Origin: Apus apus
Lineage: Eukaryota > Chordata > Aves > Apodiformes > Apodidae
Direction: 5' to 3'
Length of the DNA: 64,000 bases
Assembly (NCBI RefSeq): GCF_020740795.1
Contig: NC_067282.1
Coordinates: 129,141,132-129,205,131 of the forward strand
Position 1 is the first letter of the stretch. Each line of letters starts with the position of its first letter. Of the stretch, positions 1 to 11,960 are shown piece by piece. Under the pieces are notes generated by a model. It did not search any database. It saw only the letters and a program-made list of their open reading frames with translations, and was not told where the DNA came from. A program made the translations under genes and the position numbers.

Positions 1-1672
1 GAACCAGAAAAGCTCAGCAGCCTTTCCTTAACTTAAGCTCTTGGGTAGTCTCCATGAAGTCAGTTTGGCTATTTGTACTTCCTACACGCTTTATTTTCTC
101 ATAGGTCTGGTGCACAAATCTGGCTTTCAGCACACTTTCTGTTCCACTTGTCTGGACTACTTCAAAGTATGGATTCCTTAGCAGCTGTATCTTTATTATT
201 CATTAGGTATTGAGATGAAGAAACCAAACTCCTGTCAACTTATTCAGGATGTTAGCCCAAGTCTCATGAGATGAGAAGTCATTCAGGGCACAATTAAAAG
301 GGCAATGTCCCAAATTAATAATTTATTCCTAACAAATCCTACTGCAATTTTCTTAGGATTGCCATAAATTTTCAGTGATCAAGATTACTTCTGGAGTGCA
401 AACTACCTAAGCAAGGATCTTGTATGAGAACTGGGCGGGATAAGTGGTAATTTAAAAACTTATTTCCTTTGAACTTCTAAAGGCATGTTATTCCGTTTGC
501 ATTCTTTCCATTTGCATTGTTGTGTGAAATGCTGGCAAGTTTTCTGCCGCCCTGTAATCCATAGTATCTGCTCCTATTTATAACATGTCACACTCCCGAA
601 ATATCATAGCGCAGTACAATATTTGGCTTTCAGATTTTTGTTTTGCAACAAGAGGACCAACAGTGTAGATCAGCAAAAGCAACTTTGGTTATTAGAGTTC
701 GGGCATGAACTTGGCTCACTAATGCCAGAGCAATACAAGAACCCCCTTTCATACTCCTAATGAAATCATTAATTATGTCAGCAGCTCAAATGATACATCT
801 CCAAACACTTTTACATTATTTTGCAAATGGATAGTCACACAGAAGTCTTAGAAAAAATAGACTTCAATTCTAAACTGATAATTTCTAATAATAAATAGAT
901 TTCTGGTTGCAAGCATTTGTACAGTTGTGTGACTGAAAACTCTGCTGTTGCTTGTGGGAAAAAAATAAATAAACTGGACAATATATCTATATACTGTTGC
1001 CTTGTTGCAACTGAAATGAGCTTCCTGAGCCTGAAATTTTGCAGTGTTTCTGATTAGCAAAGAAATAATCTCAATACAGTCTTTCTTTTCAGCTAAGCCT
1101 TTACTGTACTTGTGGCCATTGCTGTATTTCCCGTAATTATGAAATAGCTCGTTTTGATTAAATAATCCACCTGTTGCCAATATTATAAATAATCATTAAA
1201 CTATTGATCTTTATTTAAGTAGGGCATGGCTTAATCTTTTAAAACATCACAGAAATGAGCCTTTATTTATGACAAATAAAAACAGATTTCAGCTGAAAAT
1301 CAAAAGTAGTCTCGGGCAAAACTGTTTCTAATCACAGAGCTACAATAGTGTGGTCTGTACTACTTGGCAGTACAGTTAGGGAGACAGAGAACTTGAGAAG
1401 TAAAGCAAGGACTGACATTCATACTGGTTTTGTTAATCTTTCACATAAAATATATGAGCTAAATATTTATTGCAATAAGGCATACACGACTGTTACTGTT
1501 TGCTTCAGTAAACAGTCAGTGATTTCTTTCCCCACATCACTCAGAGATGGAGTTTGTCTGTTCTGTGGTGACATTAAAAGAAGAAAAAGAGTAGCATAAT
1601 GAATAAAGCAAAAGAAACAATACTATAGTAATAAACCAGAATTAATACATTTTATTACAAAGCCTGTCATTA
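1..1672. other. AT-rich intergenic DNA, far upstream of PTHLH
   Basis: No exon-like open frame with plausible splice sites and no repeat family that I recognise. The short open frames here are low-complexity or chance. The DNA is AT-rich and ends at the CR1 fragment that follows. Confidence 0.6.
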
Positions 1673-1821
1673 GCCTTGGAAGTGTCAAGGCCAGGTTGGA
1701 TGGGGCTTTGAGCAACCTGGTCTAGTGGGAGGTGTCCCTGCCCATGCAGGGGGGTTGGAACTATGTGATCTTTAAGGTCCCTTCCAACCCAAATCATTCT
1801 GTGATTCTACAATTCTGTGTT
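1673..1821 (+). mobile_element. CR1 LINE 3' end, 5'-truncated
   Basis: The segment has the typical order of a bird CR1 3' terminus: a 'gaagtgtcaaggccaggttgg' type start, then 'ctgcccatgcagggggg', then 'aaggtcccttccaaccc', and a tail of degenerate ATTCTGTG/ATTCTACA octamers. Only about 150 bp of 3' UTR remains, with no reverse transcriptase portion, as is usual for 5'-truncated CR1 copies. The tail position puts the element on the + strand. Confidence 0.92.
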
Positions 1822-4800
1822 TACTTTTGTGGATCCACAAAGGATTATTATGAACCTAAGGGATTAAAAAATGAAAGAAAGACATATTTTTCATACTGAA
1901 GTAAAAGTTCAGAAAAAGGAAGACTGACTTATTCTATGTTGTAACTCAACTGAAGTTGATTGAAGCTTATTGTAAGAATTACAGTATACAAGCAAAATCA
2001 AATGACTATGAACTTTGCACTTGGCAAAATATTCCCATCCTACACTAATGGGACGAAAGAAGACAGAATAAAAATCACAGCATTGCTTTAATATCCTGTA
2101 GTTCTCATGCTTGACAACATTCCCATTTTATTTCTCACCTTAAATGAGCAGATACATGCCTTTTGCAACACCAAAAAACCCCTCAGAATCCTTTTCACTA
2201 ACACTATTCACAGCTGTCTCTAGCTTGACTTCTAGCCTCTTCTTTTGACTAATGCATCTCTCAGATAATTTTTCCAACCTCTTTCACTTGGCTAAATTCC
2301 AAATCTCCTCCTCTACCCACATCCTCATCAACTGTCCAGTTCTCCTGTTCAGCAACACCCTGTCTAGATTCCACACTGCACTGGGCTTTGTGTTTTCTTA
2401 CTTTTCTTTACTTGAACACTTAGATCCTTATCCAGATGATCTTTCCTCTTTCTCCCCCTCCCTTTGTTTGGTCTTTACACTGTGCTGTTGTTGAACCCTT
2501 CCTTGTGATTATTATGTGTTTGCATTACCAGCTAATAGCTGAACCAAGACCCACAGTGTGAGGCCTCCCTAAACACAGAACCTTTATTCACTCTCAAACT
2601 ATCTTCAGGATGATGACACATGAAATTCCCTCCATCCAATTCCATCCTTTGTTCCATCTCTCACTTATATAGGCTTGAGCTTAAGCTAGACTGTTAAGAT
2701 CTCAGCTGAGCTCTTCTCTCTTTTTCACTGTTTCTCCCTGTTGATAAAAGTCTTATCAAACATGCAGTCCCTTGGACCCATGGTTATGGAGTTTTATTTG
2801 GGTAGGGTTTTTTCAGGCATTTTGATGGTCCCAACACTTGGCTTATACTCAAATCTTTTCCTCTTTCCACATTGCCAGAATGTATGCTGAATACAAAAGC
2901 TTTCACTTGAGTGCTTCACCCACAAACAGCATCTTAACCCTCATCCACTACAGGCTATGCACCACCTGGTTTGCTCAAAGAATTGCCCAAATCATCCTCT
3001 TTGCTAGGTATTTCAGTCCTGCAATTTATACCATTTATGGCTTTCTGCAGCCTACCCTCTTCCAAAATGACAAAAAAAAACCTCCACCTTCTATCCCTCC
3101 CTTTAAATCCTTCTACAACTGGACTGCACCTTACCTGGCTGTTCAGTTATTGCTGCATTGTTATTAAGTTCACTCCACTAGCACTGCCTTTTCATCCACA
3201 TCTACCTGGCACTCCCCTGTGCTTTGTCTCCTTGAGACCCTTAGGGGCCACTTTCTTACACATCTTCTAACTCCACTTGAAGCTTTACTTTCACTTCAAC
3301 AACAACCACTTACTGGTTTATAGGCAGCAGGATGGACACATACAAAGTTACCTGAAATAGATTCAGGTTTAATTGTTCTCCCGTTTGCTCTTTCCCTGCA
3401 TTCTGGCTTCGTCTCCCTGCTGCAACTTGTGCTTTAAGCTGGACTGTTACACAGGAGCTATTTTTGTACCACAGGACAGCACCAAACACAGCAGGGCCCC
3501 GATGCTTGTTTGCAGCCTGAAGATACTATCTATTGTGCAAAAGCTCTGTAGAAGGTACAGGGGATCTCAGAGGCCCCCATGCCTGGCAAAACTTAACAAG
3601 AATGTCTTAGTTCAGCTGTTGTGTGTTTATGGGAAAAGGCCCTAAAATTTAACAAAGACACTGCTTTGTGTATTCTTACATGCATGTTTTTTTCTTTTTT
3701 CCTTTCTTTTTTTTCTTTCAGTGAATGCATTTTGAGACATAACAAGTAAACAGCTTACACAAGCCTGGGCCTGAAGCTGAGCACCTGCAACTTAAATAAG
3801 ATCATCATTGTTTGAGTAGGGTTTAAATAATTTGGTACAAATTGGCTTTCCTATAGGTGTTGACAAGCACATCATCACTACTCGCTAATGAGTACAGGAT
3901 TCCAGAGGACTGTACCAATATCACACTCCTCCTCAGTCTGTGTATGTGTCCCTCGAAACAAAGTATTTCATAAACAAGCACCTGGAGACCTTGATTAAAA
4001 AACAGCTGCTCTGACTCTGCTGGGAGGCCAGATTGCACAGTGTGCAGATGGCCTTCACAGCATGGGTTGCTGCATTTTCTCATATCTGTAGTCACTGAAA
4101 TAAAGTTTGCTTCCCTCCCTCACATCAACTCAACCCTCTGTGCTGGCTGCACAGTGGTTGCCTTTATAAAAGGTGTTTATGAGTGTGCCCTCAAAGAGGT
4201 GGTTGAGGGAGAATCCTCCACCATCTGACAGTGACTGCAACCACAGAAACTATGAGCCTAACAAACCCTGCCTTTGTGACAGGACAGGCTGTTGTTATCA
4301 CTGACTACCTTTTGGCCCGATATTGCAAAAATAGCAATAGTTGGTGAAAAGAGGATAAAGGCACCTCAGGGGGTAATTAGTGATAAGCAGCCATCTGATA
4401 AGCCTCACCACCTGTTGCACAATGTTTTCCCTCTTCATGCTGGTGACTCCACGGATTGTTAACAAAAAACTGTACAGATTTTGTCTAGTCTGACATTCCC
4501 TCTGGAGTCCTGCAAGCTCTTTCTCTGCATACAGGTGGGATCTTCCAATTTTAATGTTGTTTTTTTCTGTTCTACTGGTCCTGGCGCAAGGTTCTTATAG
4601 GAGCTTCAGTGCTGTGCTTTCAAGGCTGGAAAATAATAAAGTGAGGAAGAGCTCTGTCAGGTGTGGGCACATGTGAGGAATTTCTGCAATGACTAGTGTC
4701 TGAATGGGTCTCTGAAAAACACTAGAATAGCTGCATGCCCTGAGTGTTGGATCAGTTTTGAAATGATGCATACACAGAGACAGAAAAGGCTCCTGGGCTT

Positions 4801-7085
4801 CCCACAAAGAGTTAGGTCATTCAGTGCAATACTCTAACAGGGCAATGACAGGAAAAGTGCTTAAAGGTTTTGTTTCTAACCTGGTAGTCTGCAAAGCAAT
4901 TGAGAAAGTTAAATATTTGCAATGAAATAGAGACAACTCTTTTCTATTATTCTGATCTACAGGTTGAAATCACGTCTACAGCCTCCTCTTGTTAGGTCTG
5001 TGTATTACAATCCTGGATCTCCATCCTGCCAGCATAGCAACCTACAGATCCTTCCTAGAGCTGTCCTCAGCCTGCACTGTGTAAAGCTTCCTTTGTTTTT
5101 ACATGCACTATGACTACAGGGGCCACCCCTGAGTCATACGGACTGCGCTCAGAAAACTCTCCCGTGTGTCATTCCCTCCTTTGCCAGTTCAAGAACCTGT
5201 GTAAGATTCAAGTCATGTCAAGGTCTTGGAAGACTGAGTGGTTTCAATAAGAGTGGTAGAAACCAGGAACTCTGACTGTCACTGACATCCAGTCCTGCAC
5301 AGAGCCAAAGCTCTTACTACTTTTCAATTTTCAGCAGAAAATTAGACCTTGTCGCCTTCACTTGCCAAAGCCAGAAATTGCTTTACCAGCTTTTTTGCAC
5401 CTTTACACTTCCATGTCCCACAGCTACTGAGATTGTTTCAGGCATGTGGCATAAATCATGTAGTCAATATTCCTAAGAAACAAACAAAAAAAACCCCACC
5501 AGCTTTTAGACCAGTTAGAAGAGTACCATTGGTAGGTCAGACCAAACACACAGAATATTGTTTCTGTTTTTAGGAGAGATGAGATCTGGAGATGAAAGAG
5601 CAATTAACTTAATCTCAGTGTAAGACGAAATGTTAGAATGATATAAGAAACAGTTTAATATCTTTAAGATATACAAATAACAGATAACACGAAACTTTTA
5701 TAGTTAATCCTTATTTATTTATCCAAGTTAATTGGATTTCACATTTGATAAGCTAGTAAATTTAGAACCCTAACATGCAAGCATTAATTGAAGCTCCTCT
5801 GAAAATGTGCTTGCTCACATCTCCTGCTGCCCAAGTTGGTTATGTAGCATGTCATGGGTAGCTCTGTGGGCTACATTTCACCATGCATGGCATCTTTAAA
5901 GCAAGTCAGGTGGTCATTCCACTTTGCTTATTACGGCTTAGGCTTCACACCCTATGGGACATCATGTCTGAAAAAGTAACCACACTGTGAGATCAAAGAA
6001 CATTCAAAATTTGGAGAAGGGATAGCCATGTAAGATGCTGACCACCATCCAAATAAAGTGAATGAAGGGAATCAATTTTGCTTCAGTGAAAGCTGGACCA
6101 GATCCCATGATTTCTGGGAAAAGTTTAAAGATGTAGTTTATTCCAATGGGAATTAGGGATATAAAAATGAATAATTAATGTGGTATGAAAGGAGAGGATG
6201 CAGGACAATTTTACTTGTATAGGAGCAAATGAAGGAGCAAAGCACATCTGAGTTGAAGCTGAAGGTGCATGTAAAAGTTCCAGTCACCTCCATGTTTTAA
6301 AACAAACAACAACAAGCAGCACAGTTTCTGGAACACAAACTGGAGATTACAAGAAAAAAGAAAAAAAAACACACATAAACTTAGATTATTAAAAGCCAAA
6401 ATGCATGAAACAAAGATGAAAAATATGGTTTTAAGAAAGGCTGACAAATAAATGCTATGCCCATGGTACAGCACGTTGCAGTACCTTGCTATCCAGATTC
6501 ACAGACATGACTTCAAGCCTCACACAAGCAAGTTACTTCCATGAGCCCAGGGGTGGAAAGGCAGCCTGTGGTCTGAGCTGGGAAGTCAAATGCAGCTTGG
6601 TACAATCCTATGTGTGACTCTCTCTTGTGTTCTGTTTGGTAAAGAAAAAGAAAAAAAGGAAAAAAAAAATAGAAAAAAAAAATCAACAAATCAACTAAAG
6701 CTTTATCTAAGGAAGGGTTACCTTAACCATGCTAGCCCCATGAGCCCATGAGGAAGGACGGAGTCCTTTTATTTGAAACTGCAAATTTAAAGCTAAGGAA
6801 GATGTGCCTTTACCACCGGCCCAGCGTGCCACTGACGAAGGAGACTCCTTCCTTTTTCCTGCCACACTACTTCTTTTCACAACTTGGGATTCCCTTCCAT
6901 TGTTCTATGATGGGAGTCTGGAATTCTCCTTGTTTAACTGAAAGTCCCAGTCTGCTCATCACAACTGTTAGACGGGAAATTTTCCTTAGCTGAACATTCG
7001 TTTTTTGTCCGTTGAAAATTCATCACGAGTATCATCAAAAAGGTTTTTAGGTCTGAGATGGAACTGAGTGAAGCCAACAGTTCAG
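1822..7085. other. Intergenic DNA without recognised genes
   Basis: AT-rich sequence with several pyrimidine- or A-rich runs (about 3688-3720 and 6640-6680). No conserved coding frame was recognised. The open frames at 2252-3270 and 3373-3645 are C/T-rich and show no domain. A weak similarity to an old CR1 3' region near 5529-5572 could not be sustained. Confidence 0.55.
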
Positions 7086-7089
7086 GGAT

Positions 7090-7172
7090 TAGGGCTCTGA
7101 ATCAGAGATGGGAAGGGCTTGAAATCTGGTGTCCTGCATCCCAGATGAGTACACTAACCACTAAGCTACTCC
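7090..7172 (-). mobile_element. Ancient tRNA-derived SINE remnant (antisense)
   Basis: On the minus strand the segment begins with an RNA polymerase III A-box-like TAGCTTAGTGG (7168 down to 7158), followed after 31 bases by a B-box-like GATTTCAAGCC (7126 down to 7116). Between them lies a tRNA-arm-like stretch resembling the 'CTCACCTGGGATG' core of tRNA-derived SINE families that I know from sauropsid genomes. There is no 3' acceptor half, so it is not an intact tRNA gene. The exact family name (MIR-like, AmnSINE-like or MER131-like) is uncertain. Confidence 0.6.
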
Positions 7173-7540
7173 AAGGCAGGAGGTGAGTCTGTCTCCTCGC
7201 AGAAAAATGTATGTGCCAACATAGCACAAAAACAAATTGTAAAGCTCCCCCCATCCCCCTCCTTTGCACTGAATTCTTGTTCTCCAGCCAGCCCAGCGTG
7301 GTAATAGTCTTGTGTTAGTTAAATAGATCAGACACGTTTGTTCCTGTAGGTAATTAATAGGTATTGACTCACAAAAAAAGAAATAAGTAAAACGGCCCAT
7401 TATGTGTTAAGAGACATTAAATGCTGAAGTCAAGTCCAGACCTAGAGAGAGGCATCTTAACAGCTGAGGTTTTCAGAGGAGTAAGTGAAAATACACGCAT
7501 CCTTGGAGCACTGGAAGTGCCGCGAACATTTCCAGTGGGT
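7173..7540. other. Intergenic DNA between SINE remnant and first CpG-rich block
   Basis: No coding potential or repeat family seen. Composition shifts from AT-rich to GC-rich towards the right end. Confidence 0.5.
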
Positions 7541-7542
7541 GC

Positions 7543-8060
7543 GTGTGTAACCCTCCCTCCACCAGAGGTGTAAAAACAGCTGCTCCGTTGCTTTCAGGCT
7601 GCTTAACCCACAGACTAGGACTCGCGCGGAGGCTCTCTGAGTGGGAGCGGCACGGATCGGCTGGATGGCTGAACCTTAGCAGAAGGCGGCAGGCTCGGGG
7701 AGCCGCTCACACACCTTGCTGGGCTGCACCCCTGCTCCTCACGGGGCCGGGGGCCGGGGGCAGCCGGGGCAGGGGTCCGGCGGCGGTCGCTGGGTGGGTG
7801 GGACGGTGGGTGGGGGGGGAACGGGGCGCCGGCACCACCATGGACAGCTCACCGGGGCTCCCCGGCCCCGCCGCCCGCTGGAGCCCGGCCACGCCGCCGG
7901 GAGGGGGGTTGCAAGGGCAGGCTTGGGGAATTCATAGCTTGACTCTTTCTTGGCCCTCAGATTTGAAAATTACTCCTTTCGGTGTCTACTGGATTCTAGG
8001 AACCAGACACCACACAGCGCTTTTTTTTGCCTTTTTTTTCTCCCCCCCACCCCGCCTTTC
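7543..8060. promoter_or_regulatory. CpG-rich block 1, upstream PTHLH domain
   Basis: Strongly GC-rich with many CpG dinucleotides, for example in 7620-7680 and 7740-7910, with G-runs such as 'gtgggtggg...gtgggtggggggg' around 7794-7820. The surrounding DNA is AT-rich and CpG-poor, so this looks like an unmethylated island or regulatory block about 5.5 kb upstream of the PTHLH start codon. Open frames across it on both strands are composition artefacts. Promoter activity is inferred, not shown. Confidence 0.6.
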
Positions 8061-8560
8061 CCGAGCGCGTTAAATTAAATGCATATTTTCTGAATAAACG
8101 GCGCGTTGTTGTCAACAGCTGAACTTGGGGAGCTCCGAGCTCCGGCCGCTTCTCGGGTGGGAGAGGCAGCTCTGCTCAGCTGCTCTGTCATTGTTTAATA
8201 AAAGAGATTAGTGTGCGCGGATGGAGTGTCACGAAACGTCTGGGTCTTGCTAATGGGGAGGGGAAAAAAACCAAAACCACAACGGTTTTGTCTTTCTCCC
8301 CAAGCTATCTTTTCACCCAATTAGAAGATTAAAGCACGTCAGACGTGGACTGAGGAGCTTCTAAATCCCTGAGAGCCACGGAGGAGTCAGCGGGCAGGTA
8401 GACAACCTTTACCGGACGTGAGGGCAGCAGCGGGCAACCGGGCTGGGTTTCGGGCAAGAATGTGGATGTGCTAGAAAACCCGCCCAAAGCTGCAAGTAAT
8501 TGCGTTTGCTACCGTCTGCATAACAGCCTTGCCCTCAGGACCACCCTGGGAGCTTTGGGA

Positions 8561-8591
<31 letters not shown>

Positions 8592-9030
8592 CAAAACAAG
8601 AAACCAAACCCTGGGACTTCGCACCTCGCCTGCAGAGCGCTGCGCTCTCCGGCTTTGAACCTTGCAGGAACACGGGTTTTGTGCAAATCCCAGGGGATTT
8701 CTCCCTCGTCCTCGCAGGACGAACCCAGCAATCGCTCTTTGCCGCTCCCTCCCCGTACCCGCCAGACTCTCAAGCAGCCAGCGAGCCTGTGTTGTCTTTT
8801 TTGTTTTGGTTTGGTTGGGGGCTTTTTTTGGGTTGGTTGTCCTGTGTTGTTTTTTTTTTTTTTTCTGAACACCATTTTTTTCCACCCTGGGAAGACCGGG
8901 GAGGTTGAACTCCCTGTCTGAACCGAAGCCCTGGACGAGTGCAACTGAGGTTATAGGAATTTGGGAGGGGAAATGACGAAAATGTTTTATTGTGAATAAA
9001 ACAAGCGGGAGAAGGGAGAGGTGGAACTCC
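8061..9030. other. Upstream flank with possible distal untranslated exon
   Basis: This mixed-composition stretch contains a TATA-like TTTAATAAAAG near 8195-8206 and a donor-like GCAG/GTAGAC near 8397. That pairing would suit a distal first exon, since mammalian PTHLH uses several promoters. No transcript evidence is available here. The rest holds the AAAAC microsatellite (8562-8599) and T-rich runs near 8848-8864. Confidence 0.25.
8562..8599. repeat. (AAAAC)n microsatellite
   Basis: About seven uninterrupted AAAAC units. Several overlapping open frames on both strands come from this array and neighbouring T-runs. Confidence 0.9.
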
Positions 9031-9540
9031 GCAGAGGTGAGGGATGGGCAGCTTGCAGAGCCGAGGATTCAGCCTGTTTTCGAGCACGGGGCGGGGGGAT
9101 AGTAATTATTTCTTTCTGTCCCTTTGGGCTGCCATGGCCCCTCCTCCCCAATTAGCTGAAAGTGTCCCACTTGTCGGCTTTTATTTCAGGGAAAGGTTTC
9201 GCTCCCAGGCGTCTTTTGGGGGGAGCTCGGTCACTCACCCGCCTGCAGCCCCTGGCCCTATTCCCTCATCAGGAATTCCGTGCCAAACCTGGAACAGGGA
9301 CTTACCTTCATAGCCAAACTCACAGGTCAACTTCCTCGTAGGAAAGCTGATTTATGTCGGTTTATACATATGGAAAAAGTAGGCTGAAGCCAAGCGCTGC
9401 ATCCTGCCAAAATCTCATTGTCTTTGAGGCAGGAAGAGTGGAGAGAAGGGAGGAAAAACCCTAAAACGATAAGGTTTGCCTTGTCGCGGCAGGGAGGACT
9501 TGACCATAAAGGCAAACACCGGGTTTTGCCTCACCTCCCC
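9031..9540. other. GC-box-bearing flank between CpG blocks
   Basis: Holds a consensus-like GC box, GGGGCGGGG at 9088-9096, and a strong donor-like CAGAG/GTGAGG near 9036. Both are compatible with transcription start or an untranslated exon but are not proof. No coding sequence recognised. Confidence 0.3.
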
Positions 9541-9960
9541 GCCACTGAAACCTTTTCCAAGCCCGACAAAACCACCAGTCCCTCCGCGCGCCCCGGCTGG
9601 GAAAACGAGCAGCTGCCGCAAGCCCTTGGCCTTGGCGGGGAGCCCTGCCGTAACCCCGGCACCGGCAGGTGGAACCCCAGCAGAGCTCCGGCTTTTCCCG
9701 GCTGCTAGACGGGGGAGCTGCTGTGCCCGGTGGTGCCCTGTGCCGCGGAGCGATGCTTTGGCGCAGGTGTTGGGACGGGGATGGCAGGAATTCCCGTCTC
9801 CATGCCTGCGCCAAAGCATCTCTCCGCCAAGTCCTTCCTCCGGTCCAGCCTCTCACTCCCCCGAGGCCAGGGGACACCTGGAGCTGGCGGGGAGGAGCAG
9901 CCGGGGTCGGCGGGGTGAGATGCTGCAGGTGACGGCCGGTCCCTTCTGAGAGCCGCTTTC
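9540..9960. promoter_or_regulatory. CpG-rich block 2
   Basis: Dense CpG and high GC across the whole block, with open frames in most frames on both strands. The repeated occurrence of the same short peptide (CAKASLR) in opposite-strand frames is explained by the inverted repeat at 9745-9827, not by a gene. Confidence 0.55.
9745..9827 (+). ncRNA. Candidate 83-nt hairpin (pre-miRNA-like), unassigned
   Basis: The two arms, 9745-9782 and 9790-9827, can pair over 38 positions with only two mismatches (9751/9821 and 9771/9801) around a 7-nt loop (9783-9789). The longest uninterrupted part is a perfect 16-bp inverted repeat, GATGCTTTGGCGCAGG at 9752-9767 against 9805-9820. The remaining mispairs are G-U wobbles if the + strand is transcribed; on the - strand they would be A-C mismatches, so + is favoured. 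I do not recognise it as a named microRNA. It could instead be a cruciform-forming inverted duplication with no RNA product. Confidence 0.35.
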
Positions 9961-10320
9961 TCGGGTGCGCATCCCCCACTCCATCCGAAGGGGATAGGGT
10001 GGTGGTTGGTGGGGTTGTTAAACCTGGCTAGAGAGGATTTTTCGTCCCGTCCTCCCATGGAGGAGGGCCCAGGCTTGCGGTGAGGCGAGGTACCGGGAGA
10101 AGTTTGCTCACGGGTTAAAGCATTTGTATAGGTGGCAGGAGAAAAAGGGCTGCGCCGGTTGCAGAGGACAGACTTCAGAGCATGGTGGGGAGGGCCTTGG
10201 GAGGGGACTGGGGAGCGGAGGGGGGGCGGGGGAAAGGGCACGGTATCATGCTATCATGGCAAATCTCCTAAACGGATTTGGCATTGCTCAGTTCCTGCCA
10301 TATTAGCAAAGCCATCGTCG
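9961..10320. other. G-rich flank with GC box
   Basis: Contains the run GGGGGGCGGGGG at 10221-10232, a potential Sp1/KLF-type site or G-quadruplex. No exon recognised. Confidence 0.3.
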
Positions 10321-10324
10321 GTTG

Positions 10325-10325
<1 letters not shown>

Positions 10326-10363
<38 letters not shown>
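10326..10363. repeat. 38-bp poly(T) tract
   Basis: Uninterrupted T homopolymer of 38 bases. It is not preceded or followed by a recognisable retroposon body, so it may be a simple slippage product or the poly(A) tail of an unrecognised minus-strand insertion. Confidence 0.95.
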
Positions 10364-11330
10364 CCCAAGACCACTAAAGCAGAGAAGAGGCAAACTCAGC
10401 CATAGGAAGGTGCTTAGTGATGTCACAAGTTTGGTCCTTTCAATAAAAGCAATAGAGAAGGGTCTTCCTCACTATATATATTAGGAGAAGTTTCTGTTCT
10501 TCATAATAAAAAGAGCAGCAAGGGGGAAAAGCACCTGCTTTTAATAGCCTTTATTTAGCATTCATCTGTTGCAGGCAGAATACAAATTCTGTAGGGCTGG
10601 AGTTCTTTTGAAAACTATTACTTTTTTATTTATTTCACTTTTTTTTTTTTTCTTTTTCTTAAGGATAGAACATAGTTTTGGAAGCGATTGCTGAGAAGAT
10701 CAACCACTGTTGGCCAGGGTGATCTCTGAGAGGCACAGAGAGCTCTAACTCAAGGAAAAGGTGAAGAAGCTTCAGTATTCCAAGTTTGTAAAGGCTATTT
10801 ATTTTTCCTGAATCTGTAAGGGTTGGAGGGGGGGTAATTATTTATTTCTGGGGGAAAGGAAATTCTAAAAAATAATTGATGGACGTTTTACCTTCAGCAT
10901 CAGCAGTAGACCTGTGAGTGTGTGGAGTTGTTTTCGGGGGATGTCACAACTAATTTTAATTAGTCGACAGGGCAGTGTAACTCAAAGAAGCTTATTAGCT
11001 ATGCATTTTAATGTATAGCCTCCCAGGTGTTTAGGGAGTTTATTTATAGCATAAAAGATGTCATGTTTTCAGCATGATTTCTGTTTAGCTCTTGTGTTTT
11101 CTGTTTTATTTGTCTTTGCGATATCAAATTCGGCGAAGGAGCTAGGCTTTGAAACTGTGGCGTCGAGTGTAGTTGACAGCAAAATAACCTCCAGGTAGAA
11201 AAATTACCCGCTTTGCACCTAAACTTTCTCCAGAAGGGCTTCCTTCATACGGGGAGGGGATGAAAAGGAGCAGCCAGCCGGCACACCTCAGTGTTTTGTT
11301 GCGGCTTGCGAGGGTGTTGGGAAAGCATTT
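10364..11330. other. AT-rich island between CpG blocks, possible enhancer-like DNA
   Basis: This stretch is AT-rich with homeodomain-type TAATTAG/TTTAATTAG words near 10951-10964 and a TATATATA tract near 10473-10482. It has no coding potential. Its position inside an otherwise CpG-rich 5' domain and its uncommon composition would fit a conserved non-coding element, but that is inference. Confidence 0.25.
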
Positions 11331-11339
11331 GGTGTAAAT

Positions 11340-11960
11340 CAGGTTGTCAGTGGCAGAAAGGAGCGACCCGTCGGTACCTGAGGGCAGCTGCGGTGCCCGC
11401 GGGCAGGTCTTTCCGGGGAGGTTGTGGAGGAGTGAGGGGTCCCGGGATGCTAAGGGGGCTGAGCCGGCGTCCCCAGGTGCCCGTTGCTGCCTACATGGGC
11501 AGGGTCACAGCGTGAGGGAGAGCGCAGCCTCTGCCGTCGAACAGGAGATGGGCTTGGAAAGGATTTTCTCTTTCGAAGAGTCGCCGGGAGGTGGAGGCAA
11601 GGGGCACACCAGAGCCCCCCCGCATCCGCCCGGCTTTCTCCCGGTGCAGTTCTTCGGAATAGCCGGGGGCAGGTTCTTGCCCTAAGCCGGCTGTAAAAAC
11701 GGGGCGGATTGGGTTACCTTTGCTTTTTACAGAAGTGTTTTCCTGTGATGGAAAAGCCTGGTCTCTCCGTCGGGGGAGGTGAGGGGCTGCCGGTAGGACG
11801 CGGGGGGCGGTGGGTCGGCGGCGGGGTGCGGGAAGAGAGGCGGGGAGGGAGCTGGCCGTGCCCCCGCAGCTCCGGGCACCGCCGCTGCCCGCCCCGCATG
11901 GCAGCGCGACCTGACACAGATACTTGCAACGCCCTGGCCGGATTGACGGAGGGCGAAGTG
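11340..11960. promoter_or_regulatory. CpG-rich block 3 with GC boxes
   Basis: High GC and CpG, with GC-box-like CGGGGGGCGG at 11801-11810 and a donor-like GGGAG/GTGAGG near 11779. About 1.4-2 kb upstream of the PTHLH start codon. Likely part of the promoter domain. No transcription start can be fixed from sequence. Confidence 0.5.

Noticed and set aside
5529..5572. Possible old CR1 fragment ('ggtcagaccaaa')
   Set aside because: Only one short word matches and the following sequence aligns poorly; could be chance.
7543..8073. 176-codon open frame in CpG block 1
   Set aside because: GC-rich composition removes stop codons in several frames on both strands; no domain, no homology that I recognise and no splice context.
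9415..10241. Overlapping open frames of 130-178 codons on both strands in CpG block 2
   Set aside because: Composition artefact. The shared peptide between strands is due to the inverted repeat at 9745-9827.
10473..10482. TATATATA as PTHLH TATA box
   Set aside because: No supporting initiator or donor nearby, and 2.8 kb from the coding exon; sequence alone cannot support it.
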